NCBI GenBank assembly: GCA_934746645.1
Contig: CAKVFE010000001.1
Span: forward strand, 496,001 to 560,000
Length of the DNA stretch: 64,000 bases
Direction: 5' to 3'
Origin: an uncultured Clostridia bacterium
GTDB lineage: Bacteria; Bacillota; Clostridia; Christensenellales; UBA1242
Positions 1-8,310 of the stretch are shown piece after piece. The position numbers were made by a program, and so were the translations under genes. The notes beneath the pieces are model-generated. The model saw nothing but the letters and a program-made list of their open reading frames with translations. It ran no database searches and was not told the origin of the DNA. The number at the start of each line of letters is the position of its first letter. Within the stretch, counting starts at the first letter, position 1.

Positions 1-1
1 T

Positions 2-976
2 AACAAGAGTTTAAAAGATTATACATTTATAGATTTGTTTGCCGGACTTGGTGGTTTTCGATTGGCACTCGAATCTTTAGGGGCAAAGTGTGTTTATTCC
101 AATGAGTGGGATAAATTTGCTCAAGAAGTATATAGAAAAAATTTTGGAGATACTCCAGATGGAGATATCACAAAAGTTAATGAAACAAATATTCCAGACC
201 ATGATATTTTATGTGCAGGTTTTCCTTGTCAAGCATTTTCAATAAGTGGAAAACAACGCGGTTTTGAAGATAGCCGTGGAACATTATTTTTTGATGTGGC
301 TAGAATTGTAAAATGCAAAAAACCCAAAATTGTATTTATGGAAAATGTTAAAAACTTTGCTTCTCATGACAATGGAAAAACTCTACAAGTTGTTAAATCA
401 ACAATGGAAGAATTAGGTTATTCCTTCAATTATAAGGTTTTAAATGCTGTTGATTTTGGTGTTCCTCAAAAAAGAGAAAGAATCTACATGGTATGTTTTA
501 GAAAAGATATTGAAAAAGATAAATTTACATTTCCTAAACCAGTGCATTTAATTAAACATGTTGAAGATTTCTTGCTACACGATGATAAACTTGTGTCAAA
601 TCTCTATATATATAGACCCGACATACACTACTCAAATGTGAATGATAATAAATACAGCAACAAAGCAATTCGTCTCGGAATAGTCAATAAAGGTGGGCAG
701 GGCGAGCGAATTTATAGCACTAAGGGAATCGCAATAACGCTATCTGCAAATGGCGGTGGCATTTTTGCAAAAACTGGTGGTTATCTTGTTAATGGCAAAC
801 CTAGAAAATTACACCAAAGAGAATGTGCTAGATTGATGGGATTTCCAGATTCTTATATTATGTCAAATAATAAAAACCAAGCATATAAACAATTTGGAAA
901 TTCTGTTGTTATTGATGTGTTACAATATATCGGAATCGAAATAGGAAAAAAATTGGCAGGTAAAAACAATGCTTGA
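2..976 (+). CDS. C5-cytosine DNA methyltransferase M1 of a restriction-modification locus (5' end outside window)
   Basis: Transfers a methyl group from S-adenosylmethionine to C5 of cytosine in a specific DNA site, protecting it from the neighbouring nuclease. The frame is open from base 2, reading FIDLFAGLGGFR (SAM-binding motif I), so the TTG at 35 is internal and the true start lies upstream of the window. The catalytic PCQ motif is encoded at 224-232, followed by ENV (motif VI), QKRER (motif VIII) and a C-terminal QFGNSV motif X, so the catalytic core is complete. The last 8 bases overlap the next small gene. The convergent nuclease and second methyltransferase downstream point to one restriction-modification locus. 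Confidence 0.95.
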   Translation, partial: NKSLKDYTFIDLFAGLGGFRLALESLGAKCVYSNEWDKFAQEVYRKNFGDTPDGDITKVNETNIPDHDILCAGFPCQAFSISGKQRGFEDSRGTLFFDVARIVKCKKPKIVFMENVKNFASHDNGKTLQVVKSTMEELGYSFNYKVLNAVDFGVPQKRERIYMVCFRKDIEKDKFTFPKPVHLIKHVEDFLLHDDKLVSNLYIYRPDIHYSNVNDNKYSNKAIRLGIVNKGGQGERIYSTKGIAITLSANGGGIFAKTGGYLVNGKPRKLHQRECARLMGFPDSYIMSNNKNQAYKQFGNSVVIDVLQYIGIEIGKKLAGKNNA

Positions 977-1283
977 AATTGATTTTTCTGCTTGGTTAAA
1001 AAATAATAATACAAGTAAAAAAGTTGCAAGTGATTATATTTCTAGAATAAAGAAATTTGAACACTCAATTAAAAATTGTGACATAGATGAAGAATATCAC
1101 AAGGATAGGTGTTCCGGAATTTTAGAATTATTTTATAAATCTGGACAAAATGAAAAAATGGCAAATCTCCATTATGGAAACTTGCCAATCGGAAAATATT
1201 ATTTATCAACTTATAAGTTAGCTATTAAAAAATATATTACATTTATGGATTGGTATACCTCAACTAATCCTGTATTAAAATAA
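969..1283 (+). CDS. Small hypothetical protein translationally coupled to methyltransferase M1
   Basis: A 104-residue soluble protein that I do not recognise with certainty. It starts 8 bases inside the end of the methyltransferase gene, which suggests translational coupling. It is rich in Lys, Tyr and Asn; the pattern of helices around SDYISRIKKFE and YYLSTYKLAIKKYITFMDW recalls the SAM-like N-terminal helical domain of tyrosine recombinases, but no catalytic domain follows. Its 3' end overlaps the convergent nuclease gene by 20 bases. It may be an accessory or DNA-binding subunit of the restriction-modification locus; that role is inference. Confidence 0.7.
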   Translation: MLEIDFSAWLKNNNTSKKVASDYISRIKKFEHSIKNCDIDEEYHKDRCSGILELFYKSGQNEKMANLHYGNLPIGKYYLSTYKLAIKKYITFMDWYTSTNPVLK

Positions 1284-2058
1284 ATATGAAATCAGATACT
1301 GATAGACCACTTTTATTTGATTTTAACTCTATCGAAAAAATCACATTAGCATTGAAAGTATTGGAAAGTTTACGAATTTCATAATTATTTTCTCTTTTTG
1401 AAATCATATATTCTTTTTTTCCGATAATAAAACGTTCATTATGTAAATTTTCTTGTGAATACAAAAAGATTTTATCATAAGTGGACTCTATTTTTGCATT
1501 AGGAAATCTTGATTTTAAATAAGTTTTAACTTTATCAATGTTTCCACTTCCTACAGAACTAGAACCACTTCTTTTTATTCTGTATTTAGCAGATATTTCA
1601 AAATAATCTATTAATTGTTCTATCGGCAAAATAATGTTATTATTCGTTATAAAAAATTTTACACCCTTATCTTTGTATGTTTTAATAATCCACTTTGCGA
1701 ACACATCTTTACAATCTTTAAATTCGATGATTTTACCAGCTGTTCCAGATTCTTTAAATTCATCAAAGTTATTATTCATAAAATCAATTATTGTTAATGA
1801 ATATTCATTTAAAGGTGTTGAATTTAATTTACTATATTCAAATCTTTGCAATTCAACATTTGGTAGTAAAACAAACTGTCCACATTGTGCAGGTGAATGT
1901 TTTGCTTCTATGTAAAATTGTTTATTCTTTTTAGTAATAACTTTTATATCTGGAACAGTAGAATCGCTCATTCCTTGATGAGTAAAAGTTGCATAATTAC
2001 CGAATTGTTCTGCCAAAAATTTAGTACAGTCAATTTCAAATTTTTCCCACACGTTCAT
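1264..2058 (-). CDS. Putative type II restriction endonuclease, PD-(D/E)xK fold
   Basis: A 264-residue protein placed between two C5-cytosine methyltransferases, the usual position for their cognate nuclease. A PD-(D/E)xK-type active site is visible: P36-D37 and then E51-A52-K53, with 13 residues between D and E, followed by a CGQF segment. It begins 4 bases after the stop of methyltransferase M2, so the two are probably one transcript. No helicase or N6-methyltransferase motif is present, so type I and III are unlikely. The recognition site cannot be read from the sequence. The family name is not certain; the nuclease role rests on motif and context. Confidence 0.75.
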   Translation of the reverse strand: MNVWEKFEIDCTKFLAEQFGNYATFTHQGMSDSTVPDIKVITKKNKQFYIEAKHSPAQCGQFVLLPNVELQRFEYSKLNSTPLNEYSLTIIDFMNNNFDEFKESGTAGKIIEFKDCKDVFAKWIIKTYKDKGVKFFITNNNIILPIEQLIDYFEISAKYRIKRSGSSSVGSGNIDKVKTYLKSRFPNAKIESTYDKIFLYSQENLHNERFIIGKKEYMISKRENNYEIRKLSNTFNANVIFSIELKSNKSGLSVSDFIFILIQD

Positions 2059-2062
2059 TTAC

Positions 2063-3034
2063 TTATTTCTCCTTTTTCTTTAAATAATTGATTATACTTT
2101 GTCCTAATAAGTTTATAGTGTTTACTGTCATTGCATTACCAGCTTGCATTAATAAATGTCTGTCTGTAACGCTTTCTTTAACTCTATCTGCATATTCTTT
2201 AGGAACCCCCTGCAAAATTAGTGCTTCATAACCAGTTAGTTGATATATTTGATTATTTAGCACATAGTATATTCCATCTCTTTGTGCCCTTAGGGTTGGA
2301 CATTTATTATCATAAATTCTTAAATCATTCATTCTAGTATCTAAAATCTTTTCATTCATTTGAGTTAAGTCATTAATTGAATATTTCCCTTGATTGGTCG
2401 GATTCATTAAATATCTTTTCAAAATATCTAAATTTTCTTTGGTAATTTCTTTATCACAGCATACATAATCTTTTAAATCTGGTTGTTGAATTACGCTCGG
2501 CCAATCAAAATCTAGCAAATCTGCTGATATATCTTTTCTAACGCCCACAAAATAAACTCTTTGTCTCATTTGCGGAACTCCACAATCCAAACTGGAAATG
2601 ACCTTATAATTTACAGAATATCCAGAGTCCTCTAATTCTTCTACAATTCTTTTAATTGTTTTTCCATTATCGTGTCTTACTAATCCTTTTACATTCTCTA
2701 ATAAAAAACACTTGGGTGCCATTTCTCTTAAAATTCTAGACAGGTGAAATATAATTTGACCTCTATCATCACTAAAGCCAGCCTGTCTGCCAATTACTGA
2801 AAAAGTTTGGCAAGGGAACCCCGCAATTAACATATCAAATTTAGGTAAGTTATCTTTACCTAATTTTTTTAAATTTCCATAATTTTTGTCATCAGCCATG
2901 TTATGCATTAACATATATGTTTTATCAGCCAATCTGCTTGTGTCAGAATGTCCAACGCATATTAACCCACATTGTTCGAGCCCAAGCCTTCCGGCACCAA
3001 TACCTGAACAAAAATCAAAAAATGTTTTTATCAT
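2063..3034 (-). CDS. C5-cytosine DNA methyltransferase M2 of the restriction-modification locus
   Basis: A 323-residue C5-cytosine methyltransferase. Motif I reads FFDFCSGIGAGRLGLE near the N terminus, the catalytic loop is PCQ at residues 74-76, ENVK lies at 113-116 and QMRQR forms motif VIII; the C terminus has QAGNAMT (motif X). It is a different protein from M1 and not a tandem copy: outside the motifs the two diverge. Two m5C enzymes with one nuclease are typical for asymmetric recognition sites, where each strand needs its own enzyme. Start ATG at 3034 follows AGGAG. An extended -10 promoter lies at 3058-3066 and the nuclease gene follows 4 bases downstream. Confidence 0.95.
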   Translation of the reverse strand: MIKTFFDFCSGIGAGRLGLEQCGLICVGHSDTSRLADKTYMLMHNMADDKNYGNLKKLGKDNLPKFDMLIAGFPCQTFSVIGRQAGFSDDRGQIIFHLSRILREMAPKCFLLENVKGLVRHDNGKTIKRIVEELEDSGYSVNYKVISSLDCGVPQMRQRVYFVGVRKDISADLLDFDWPSVIQQPDLKDYVCCDKEITKENLDILKRYLMNPTNQGKYSINDLTQMNEKILDTRMNDLRIYDNKCPTLRAQRDGIYYVLNNQIYQLTGYEALILQGVPKEYADRVKESVTDRHLLMQAGNAMTVNTINLLGQSIINYLKKKEK

Positions 3035-3057
3035 TAGATTCTCCTATATTCACAACT

Positions 3058-3066
3058 ATTATAACA
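3058..3066 (-). promoter_or_regulatory. Extended -10 promoter of methyltransferase M2
   Basis: On the minus strand the bases read TGTTATAAT, a TGn extension plus a perfect -10 hexamer, 24 bases before the ATG at 3034. No good -35 hexamer is seen at 17-bp spacing, as expected for extended -10 promoters. Confidence 0.55.
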
Positions 3067-3102
3067 TACACTTTTAAAATTAGTATTAATTTACAAAAGA
3101 AA

Positions 3103-3129
3103 AAATAGCAAATTAAAAATTTGCTATTT
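3103..3129 (-). terminator. Rho-independent terminator of hamB
   Basis: AAATAGCAAATT pairs with AATTTGCTATTT and is followed on the minus strand by a T-rich run. It begins 3 bases after the hamB stop and separates the Hachiman operon from the restriction-modification promoter. Confidence 0.7.
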
Positions 3130-3132
3130 CTA

Positions 3133-5706
3133 TTATAGGTTAAGGTCATTTAAAATATTTAATATTTCAACATCTTCTGAGACTGTTGACTCTTTAAGTT
3201 TATTCTTTATTCTTTCTAAATCAATTTCTTGTAAAGATTCTTTATCAAAAACTAAAAATTCTTTATTTTGAGTGTAAAATCTTTCTACTAAATGTCTCGG
3301 AATGCCGATTTTTTGTAATTCAATATATTCATATTTTTTTGAACCATGCTCAAGATATAACGCCCAATCGTTTACCCTCTCAACACCTTTTTCTTTCAAT
3401 ATATTGGCATAGTTTTCGCAATAATTCTTGATTTTAAATCTTAATAATCTATCTATTTCGTCCATTATATTATTAATTAATTTGTTGACATGATGTTTAT
3501 TATTTGGGTCAAATATAACATATTCATTAAAGTTCAACCTGAAATTATTACCAGATTGTTTTTTTATTGCTTGTTTAATTAATATATTTATAGTTGTTCC
3601 TGACATCCATTCAGACATGATAAAAGCATAATGTTGTAAAGAAGATTTAGGATTAAAATGTGCCTTATTGATTAAAGGATTTGTACCATAACTTTCTTCC
3701 TTTTCCCAATTGTATTTTTCATAGAAAACATTTAACACTTCTAAACAATTGTCATAAGTAGGCTCTTTCATATTAGGCAAGTTCTCTGACTTTAACAATG
3801 CTTCTTGGTATCTCCACTTAATTAATGGACTTTTATTTAAGGTTTTATATGAGATTGTCGTAGACTTCTTTAATTTATTTAGTATATCTCTTGAGTCTGG
3901 TATTTTTCCTATAAACTTATCTTTCAACAATGAACTATCATTCATGCTATTCTGTATCATTAAAATATTTGCAAATGAATTCCAAATTTCCTTTTGCTTT
4001 GCTTTTGGATTACTTGTAGTAAAAGGTTTGTTTAATAATGAAGCTCTGACATTTTTATAAAAATTTGCTTCTCCCGTTAATAACGGTGATTTAACATCTT
4101 CAATTTTTTTATTTTTCAACAACTCGATGTCTTTATCTTTATTCCAGTGACCGTCTACATTTCCCCACCTAATACAAAAAACATTTCCATACAAATCTTT
4201 TGCCAAACGACCAGCTCTACCGGCCAAATTCCAAAAATCAACTGATGTTAATCGTGTATTTCCAATTTTACTACTTAATATGTAAATATTTTGAGCAGGC
4301 AAGTTTACACCTTCTAATAGCGTTGAAGTGCAAAACAAATAATCGATATCACCTTCAATATACATAGTTTCTATAAGATTTCTTATTCTTTGTGGTAATT
4401 TGCCAAAATGGAACGCAACTCCTTTTTTAATACAATCTATTAAAAAATAGTCTTCATGAATGTGCTCTTTGATTATTTCTATTGCACTATTAATTTTTTC
4501 ATTATCTTTACTTGTACATTTTTTAGAAAAATTCAAGGCAAAATTAATAGTGTCTTCAATTGTGTTACAGTAAACAATGCTTTTATTTACTGAATTTTCT
4601 TCATTTGATATTTGAAATATAATATCTTCTATATTGTCTGGCAAATTATAATCCAACTCTTTCGGCTCGGTTACATTTGAATAATATCGTAATTTTTTAT
4701 TTTCAATATCTATAAAACATCTGTTTTGACAAACTGGCGATTCTGTTATATGTAGGCTTTCATCTTCTGATTTATCAAATATACTCAAAAAAATATTCGC
4801 ATTATTAATGTTTGGTGAAGAAAAAAATAATTTACAACTTTTCCTTTCCGCCATACTTAAAGCATGATAATATATTGCAGAACGAGAATCTATAGATAAC
4901 ATCTTTTGAGCTTCATCAACAAAAATGTATCCCAATGTAGGATTGTTTTCGTTTGATAAGTATGCAACTAAACGTTCTGGGGTAAAAACAAAAATAAAAT
5001 TTTTATTTTTGTTTAAAAAACATGCTGGAATATCTGGACTTTCTAATAAGATATAATTACACTTATCCCTTATAATTTCCTTTAAAATCTTAATGTTTTG
5101 AGAAACTAAAGCTCTAGTAGGAACAATGTAGGCCATATTAATACCATTATTATTTGAATTAATAATATGACTTATAAAAGAATTTAATATAAATGACTTT
5201 CCAAAAGATGTAGGACCGGAAAAACTAAAATGATTTTTATTTATTAAATTATTATACACTTCATATTGAGAGTCTGTAAATATTTTTTTACTATTGTTAG
5301 GGTCTTTATTTCTTGATTTCTTTAAGATTCTTTCAACAACAATATCCATTGGTTCTTTGGACCAGACAATATTTGTATTTTTAGATATTAATTCATAGCT
5401 TGGAAAATTACCCAACCGTAACATAATTCCTTTAGCATAATAATTATAAAGGGCATTGTCCCTGAAAAATACATTAAGTAAACTAATTATTTTTATAGAA
5501 ATATTTTTATTCTCATCAATAGAAGATAACGAAAGAATGTCTGCAAAAGAAAGCAGGTCAGAACATTCCGAATCAGTTAACTTACACTCATTGTTTTTGT
5601 AAACAATTTTATTGAAAAAATTGTTTTCCAATTTGGCAAAAAGTTCAATAAAATACTCGTCTTTAAGAGCATCTTTTGCCATTTCTTCAATAATGTTATT
5701 GCTCAT
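3133..5706 (-). CDS. hamB: HamB, DEAH-box helicase of a Hachiman anti-phage system
   Basis: An 857-residue superfamily 2 helicase. Walker A is GPTSFGKS at 164-171, motif II is DEAQ at 263-266, the segment STLLEGVNLPAQN near 460 resembles Ski2-like motif IV/V and motif VI is GRAGR at 495-499. Hachiman is a two-gene system in which HamB, an ATP-driven DNA helicase, senses aberrant DNA and controls the HamA nuclease. The gene overlaps hamA by ATGA (5703-5706), a strong sign of coupled translation, and length fits the family. A terminator follows immediately at 3103-3129. Confidence 0.9.
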   Translation of the reverse strand: MSNNIIEEMAKDALKDEYFIELFAKLENNFFNKIVYKNNECKLTDSECSDLLSFADILSLSSIDENKNISIKIISLLNVFFRDNALYNYYAKGIMLRLGNFPSYELISKNTNIVWSKEPMDIVVERILKKSRNKDPNNSKKIFTDSQYEVYNNLINKNHFSFSGPTSFGKSFILNSFISHIINSNNNGINMAYIVPTRALVSQNIKILKEIIRDKCNYILLESPDIPACFLNKNKNFIFVFTPERLVAYLSNENNPTLGYIFVDEAQKMLSIDSRSAIYYHALSMAERKSCKLFFSSPNINNANIFLSIFDKSEDESLHITESPVCQNRCFIDIENKKLRYYSNVTEPKELDYNLPDNIEDIIFQISNEENSVNKSIVYCNTIEDTINFALNFSKKCTSKDNEKINSAIEIIKEHIHEDYFLIDCIKKGVAFHFGKLPQRIRNLIETMYIEGDIDYLFCTSTLLEGVNLPAQNIYILSSKIGNTRLTSVDFWNLAGRAGRLAKDLYGNVFCIRWGNVDGHWNKDKDIELLKNKKIEDVKSPLLTGEANFYKNVRASLLNKPFTTSNPKAKQKEIWNSFANILMIQNSMNDSSLLKDKFIGKIPDSRDILNKLKKSTTISYKTLNKSPLIKWRYQEALLKSENLPNMKEPTYDNCLEVLNVFYEKYNWEKEESYGTNPLINKAHFNPKSSLQHYAFIMSEWMSGTTINILIKQAIKKQSGNNFRLNFNEYVIFDPNNKHHVNKLINNIMDEIDRLLRFKIKNYCENYANILKEKGVERVNDWALYLEHGSKKYEYIELQKIGIPRHLVERFYTQNKEFLVFDKESLQEIDLERIKNKLKESTVSEDVEILNILNDLNL

Positions 5707-6605
5707 CTTAACACCTCTTGAAGAACTGAGTGTCGTGTATTATACAAATCATCTAAAGGCACAATATAGAAATAAAAATTATGGCCATGAAGCTTATGCT
5801 TTTCAATTAATGATTTTACATTTTTTGCTTGATTAATTATTTGCGACTTTAAGACTTCATGTACCTTTTCTCTATATTCATGATTAGGTAAAGATTTTAG
5901 ATTCTTATCTAATTTGGGTTCATAAAGTATAATTATTGAGAATGATGTATCAACTGGTCCGATTCCATCTCTTCTTGGGTACAATATATCCTTTATAAAC
6001 TGCTTATCTTCTTCAGAAAAAACTTCCTTCATTATATTTGCTGATATTAGTGTTTTTTCAAATTTTATACCTTTTAGTTTACCATCTTTCTCATCTTTTA
6101 TTGAGTTGTTTTTAAATTTATCAACACTACTAATAGAATTCCAAATAGCATCATATAAATCATCATAGGTTTTTGCTTCTACAAAAATCAACTGATACCC
6201 ATCAGTTGTCTTTAAATAATGAACTCCATCAGCACCGTTAAAATACATATTGTTATCGGTTTTAAGTTCCATTTTGGATATTATTTTAGGTGCTCCCAAA
6301 TCACTTTCTAAAAAACTATATCCCATTAATTCAGCTAATTCGCCCTCATTCTTATCGAGCTCTCTAAATTTCTCTCTTGTTAATTGAGATAGGAGTAATG
6401 GGTTGTTTGAATTTTCTTCAAGAGTTGAACGTGATAAACAATAACTTGGGGCGTATTGTAATAACTTCTTAATCATATATTCATATTCGAATTCATTTGA
6501 ATTTATAAGCGGACAAAAATACTTGATACTATTCTTATCAATAGTATCATCATACAGTTTTTCAAAACATTGAGTAAATTCTTTATCTATAGAAGTATTA
6601 ATCAT
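5703..6605 (-). CDS. hamA: HamA, DUF1837 nuclease effector of a Hachiman anti-phage system
   Basis: A 300-residue DUF1837 protein, the effector of Hachiman defence. The family pattern is clear: NEGELAELMGY near 87-97, APKIISKMELKT near 105-116, then a PD-(D/E)xK-like nuclease site with D126 in GADGVH and E143-A-K145 in FVEAKTYDD. HamA is reported to act as a DNase released when HamB meets damaged or foreign DNA. It is the first gene of a two-gene operon, with ATG at 6605 preceded by AAAGGAG and an extended -10 promoter at 6629-6637. All expected active-site residues are present, so the system looks intact. Confidence 0.93.
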   Translation of the reverse strand: MINTSIDKEFTQCFEKLYDDTIDKNSIKYFCPLINSNEFEYEYMIKKLLQYAPSYCLSRSTLEENSNNPLLLSQLTREKFRELDKNEGELAELMGYSFLESDLGAPKIISKMELKTDNNMYFNGADGVHYLKTTDGYQLIFVEAKTYDDLYDAIWNSISSVDKFKNNSIKDEKDGKLKGIKFEKTLISANIMKEVFSEEDKQFIKDILYPRRDGIGPVDTSFSIIILYEPKLDKNLKSLPNHEYREKVHEVLKSQIINQAKNVKSLIEKHKLHGHNFYFYIVPLDDLYNTRHSVLQEVLR

Positions 6606-6628
6606 TATTTCTCCTTTTCTTTATCATA

Positions 6629-6637
6629 ATTATACCA
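6629..6637 (-). promoter_or_regulatory. Extended -10 promoter of hamAB
   Basis: The minus strand reads TGGTATAAT 24 bases upstream of the hamA start. It lies back to back with the sduA promoter at 6687-6695 in a 113-bp divergent intergenic region. Confidence 0.6.
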
Positions 6638-6686
6638 TACATTTTTTTGAAATTGTGGATTTTTTCAATAAATTTTATAATTTTCA

Positions 6687-6695
6687 TGATATAAT
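6687..6695 (+). promoter_or_regulatory. Extended -10 promoter of sduA
   Basis: TGATATAAT on the plus strand, 23 bases before the sduA ATG at 6719. No convincing -35 box is seen. It diverges from the hamAB promoter. Confidence 0.55.
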
Positions 6696-6718
6696 GATAA
6701 AAACTAAAAGGAGTGAAT

Positions 6719-7954
6719 ATGATTAAAATAATAAATCAGAACTCAAAATTGGTGGCAATTTATTCTCCAGAATCTGGAACTTCTTGGTTGCAAGACAAAA
6801 TAGACAAAGGAGAAAACTATTATCTTAAAAACACATATAGATTATCTAAAAATAAGATTTTAAATTTACATGAAATAAATGAAGATTTAGATGAAGAAGA
6901 AAATATTACATTTCAGATTGGTACTGAAATAGGCAATTATATCGTGTTGGACAAAGAAATATTCGATATTGATATTGACATATATATCGAAAAAAATATA
7001 CATATAACCCCCGATTTCTTTACTGCAAATAAGAATATTTCAATAATTTCAAAATTGGAAGATGTCGTCAAAGAACAAATTTATATAGTATCAGATGAAA
7101 ATTATAACGTTAATGATGATAATACTAATAAAATTCCTATCAGCGACTATAAAAATCTATTAAATAATTTCCCAAATAATACAGAATTAATCAAGTATTC
7201 ACATATGAGAATAGCAACCCTCTTAAGTGAATATTTTGACAATTTAGATAATTATAAAACAAAATATGAAAATTATCTAAATAAAAAGAGTATTTCATTA
7301 ACAGATAATAAATTTTCAAAAAACATAAGCTTACTAAAATTAAATATGTTAACTTCATCTCAAGAAAAGTTAACCCAAATGTTAAAAACATGTGAATCGT
7401 TTAACGAAAAAGATTGGCAAAATAAAATTAAAGACATCTTATGCGTTTTATTCCCCAAATATTTATATGCAATTAGAGAAGTTAATTTTGGAGAAATGAA
7501 TGGAAATGATAAACATCCCGATTTTACATTAATTGATAGTAACGGATATATTGATATAATGGAAATTAAAAAACCCGATAATACCCAAATAATAAGAAAT
7601 TGTAAAAATAGAAACAATTATGTTCCACAAAAAATATTTACAGATGTTATAGTACAAACAACTAAATATATAAATGCATTAAATCAAAATCATGGAAAAT
7701 CAAAATTAAACATAATTAAAAAATTAAAAGAAGACAATCCTGATACTACATTATCTATAAGTGATATTTTCATCAATAATCCTAAGGGGCTAATTCTTCT
7801 TGGAAGAAGCAACAAATTAACAAAAGAGCAAAAAGATGACTTTGAATTAATTAGACGACAATACAAAGATATCATTGAAATAATGACATATGATGATTTA
7901 CTAAATAGAATAAAAAATCTAGTAGAAAAACTAAAGCAAGATGTTGAAGCTTAA
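6719..7954 (+). CDS. sduA: SduA, DUF4263 nuclease of a Shedu anti-phage system
   Basis: A 411-residue single-gene Shedu defence protein. The C-terminal DUF4263 nuclease domain holds HPDF with D268 and MEIKKPD with E282 and K284, followed by Arg-rich and Tyr-rich helices, then GLILLGRSNKL and the final MTYDDLLNRI typical of the family. The N-terminal 200 residues are the variable, probably sensing, part. I chose ATG 6719 rather than the upstream GTG at 6713 because AAGGAG sits at the right distance for the ATG. It is transcribed away from hamAB and ends with a hairpin terminator at 8014-8054. Intact by all visible criteria. Confidence 0.9.
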   Translation: MIKIINQNSKLVAIYSPESGTSWLQDKIDKGENYYLKNTYRLSKNKILNLHEINEDLDEEENITFQIGTEIGNYIVLDKEIFDIDIDIYIEKNIHITPDFFTANKNISIISKLEDVVKEQIYIVSDENYNVNDDNTNKIPISDYKNLLNNFPNNTELIKYSHMRIATLLSEYFDNLDNYKTKYENYLNKKSISLTDNKFSKNISLLKLNMLTSSQEKLTQMLKTCESFNEKDWQNKIKDILCVLFPKYLYAIREVNFGEMNGNDKHPDFTLIDSNGYIDIMEIKKPDNTQIIRNCKNRNNYVPQKIFTDVIVQTTKYINALNQNHGKSKLNIIKKLKEDNPDTTLSISDIFINNPKGLILLGRSNKLTKEQKDDFELIRRQYKDIIEIMTYDDLLNRIKNLVEKLKQDVEA

Positions 7955-8013
7955 TTCAATATTATTATTTATATTTTTTAGTTCAATCTGAACTTTGTCA
8001 GTCCCGCCAGTAG

Positions 8014-8054
8014 AGAGCAATCCGAACTTTTTAGTTTAGATTGCTCTTTTTTAT
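8014..8054 (+). terminator. Rho-independent terminator of sduA
   Basis: AGAGCAATC (8014-8022) pairs perfectly with GATTGCTCT (8039-8047), followed by TTTTTATT. Confidence 0.8.
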
Positions 8055-8202
8055 TGTTTTCAAACAAAATTTCACTATCAATATCTGGTTGCTCTTTGAG
8101 TTTGATATTCGCGACAACTTAAAAAACCTTACCGAAACCTTTGACAACTCTAAAAAACTTACCACAAAAAAAGTTTATTCTCAATTGCAAAACAATCAAT
8201 AA
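8035..8202 (+). pseudogene. Possible 3' remnant of a deleted gene
   Basis: The frame is open from 8035 to the TAA at 8200-8202 but has no ribosome site and begins inside the sduA terminator. Its last third reads like a natural C terminus, with an internal repeat of 30 bases: DNLKNLT and DNSKKLT are encoded by two 21-base near-identical segments at 8113-8133 and 8143-8163. A terminator follows 11 bases after the stop. This suggests a gene truncated by recombination between defence modules. It may also be chance; I do not know the family. Confidence 0.25.
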
Positions 8203-8213
8203 AACAACCTCGA

Positions 8214-8248
8214 GAAGGAGTTGAAAAATACTTCTTCTTTTTTTCTTT
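8214..8248 (+). terminator. Orphan Rho-independent terminator
   Basis: GAAGGAGT pairs with ACTTCTTC (one G-U pair) across an 8-base loop and is followed by a T-rich run from 8238. No intact gene precedes it on this strand after the sduA terminator. Confidence 0.6.
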
Positions 8249-8276
8249 TATGAAACTTTTATTGTTGAACAAAATA

Positions 8277-8285
8277 TGTTATACT
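8277..8285 (+). promoter_or_regulatory. Extended -10 promoter of the HEPN gene
   Basis: TGTTATACT, 25 bases before the ATG at 8311. The surrounding AAAATATGTTATA is identical to that in front of the DUF4145 gene (9690 region). Confidence 0.5.
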
Positions 8286-8310
8286 GGTTAAGTATTTTAA
8301 GGAGAAATTT

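Larger units (their letters stand above)
7955..8310. other. Intergenic stretch with two terminators and a possible gene remnant
   Basis: This 356-base gap holds the sduA terminator (8014-8054), an open stretch without start codon context ending in a stop at 8200-8202, a second plus-strand terminator at 8214-8248 and the extended -10 promoter of the HEPN gene. The layout, a terminator directly after an orphan reading-frame end, looks like the scar of a lost gene. Confidence 0.5.

Noticed and set aside
35..976. TTG at 35 as the real start of methyltransferase M1
   Set aside because: The frame is open to base 2 and the upstream residues FIDL complete SAM-binding motif I.
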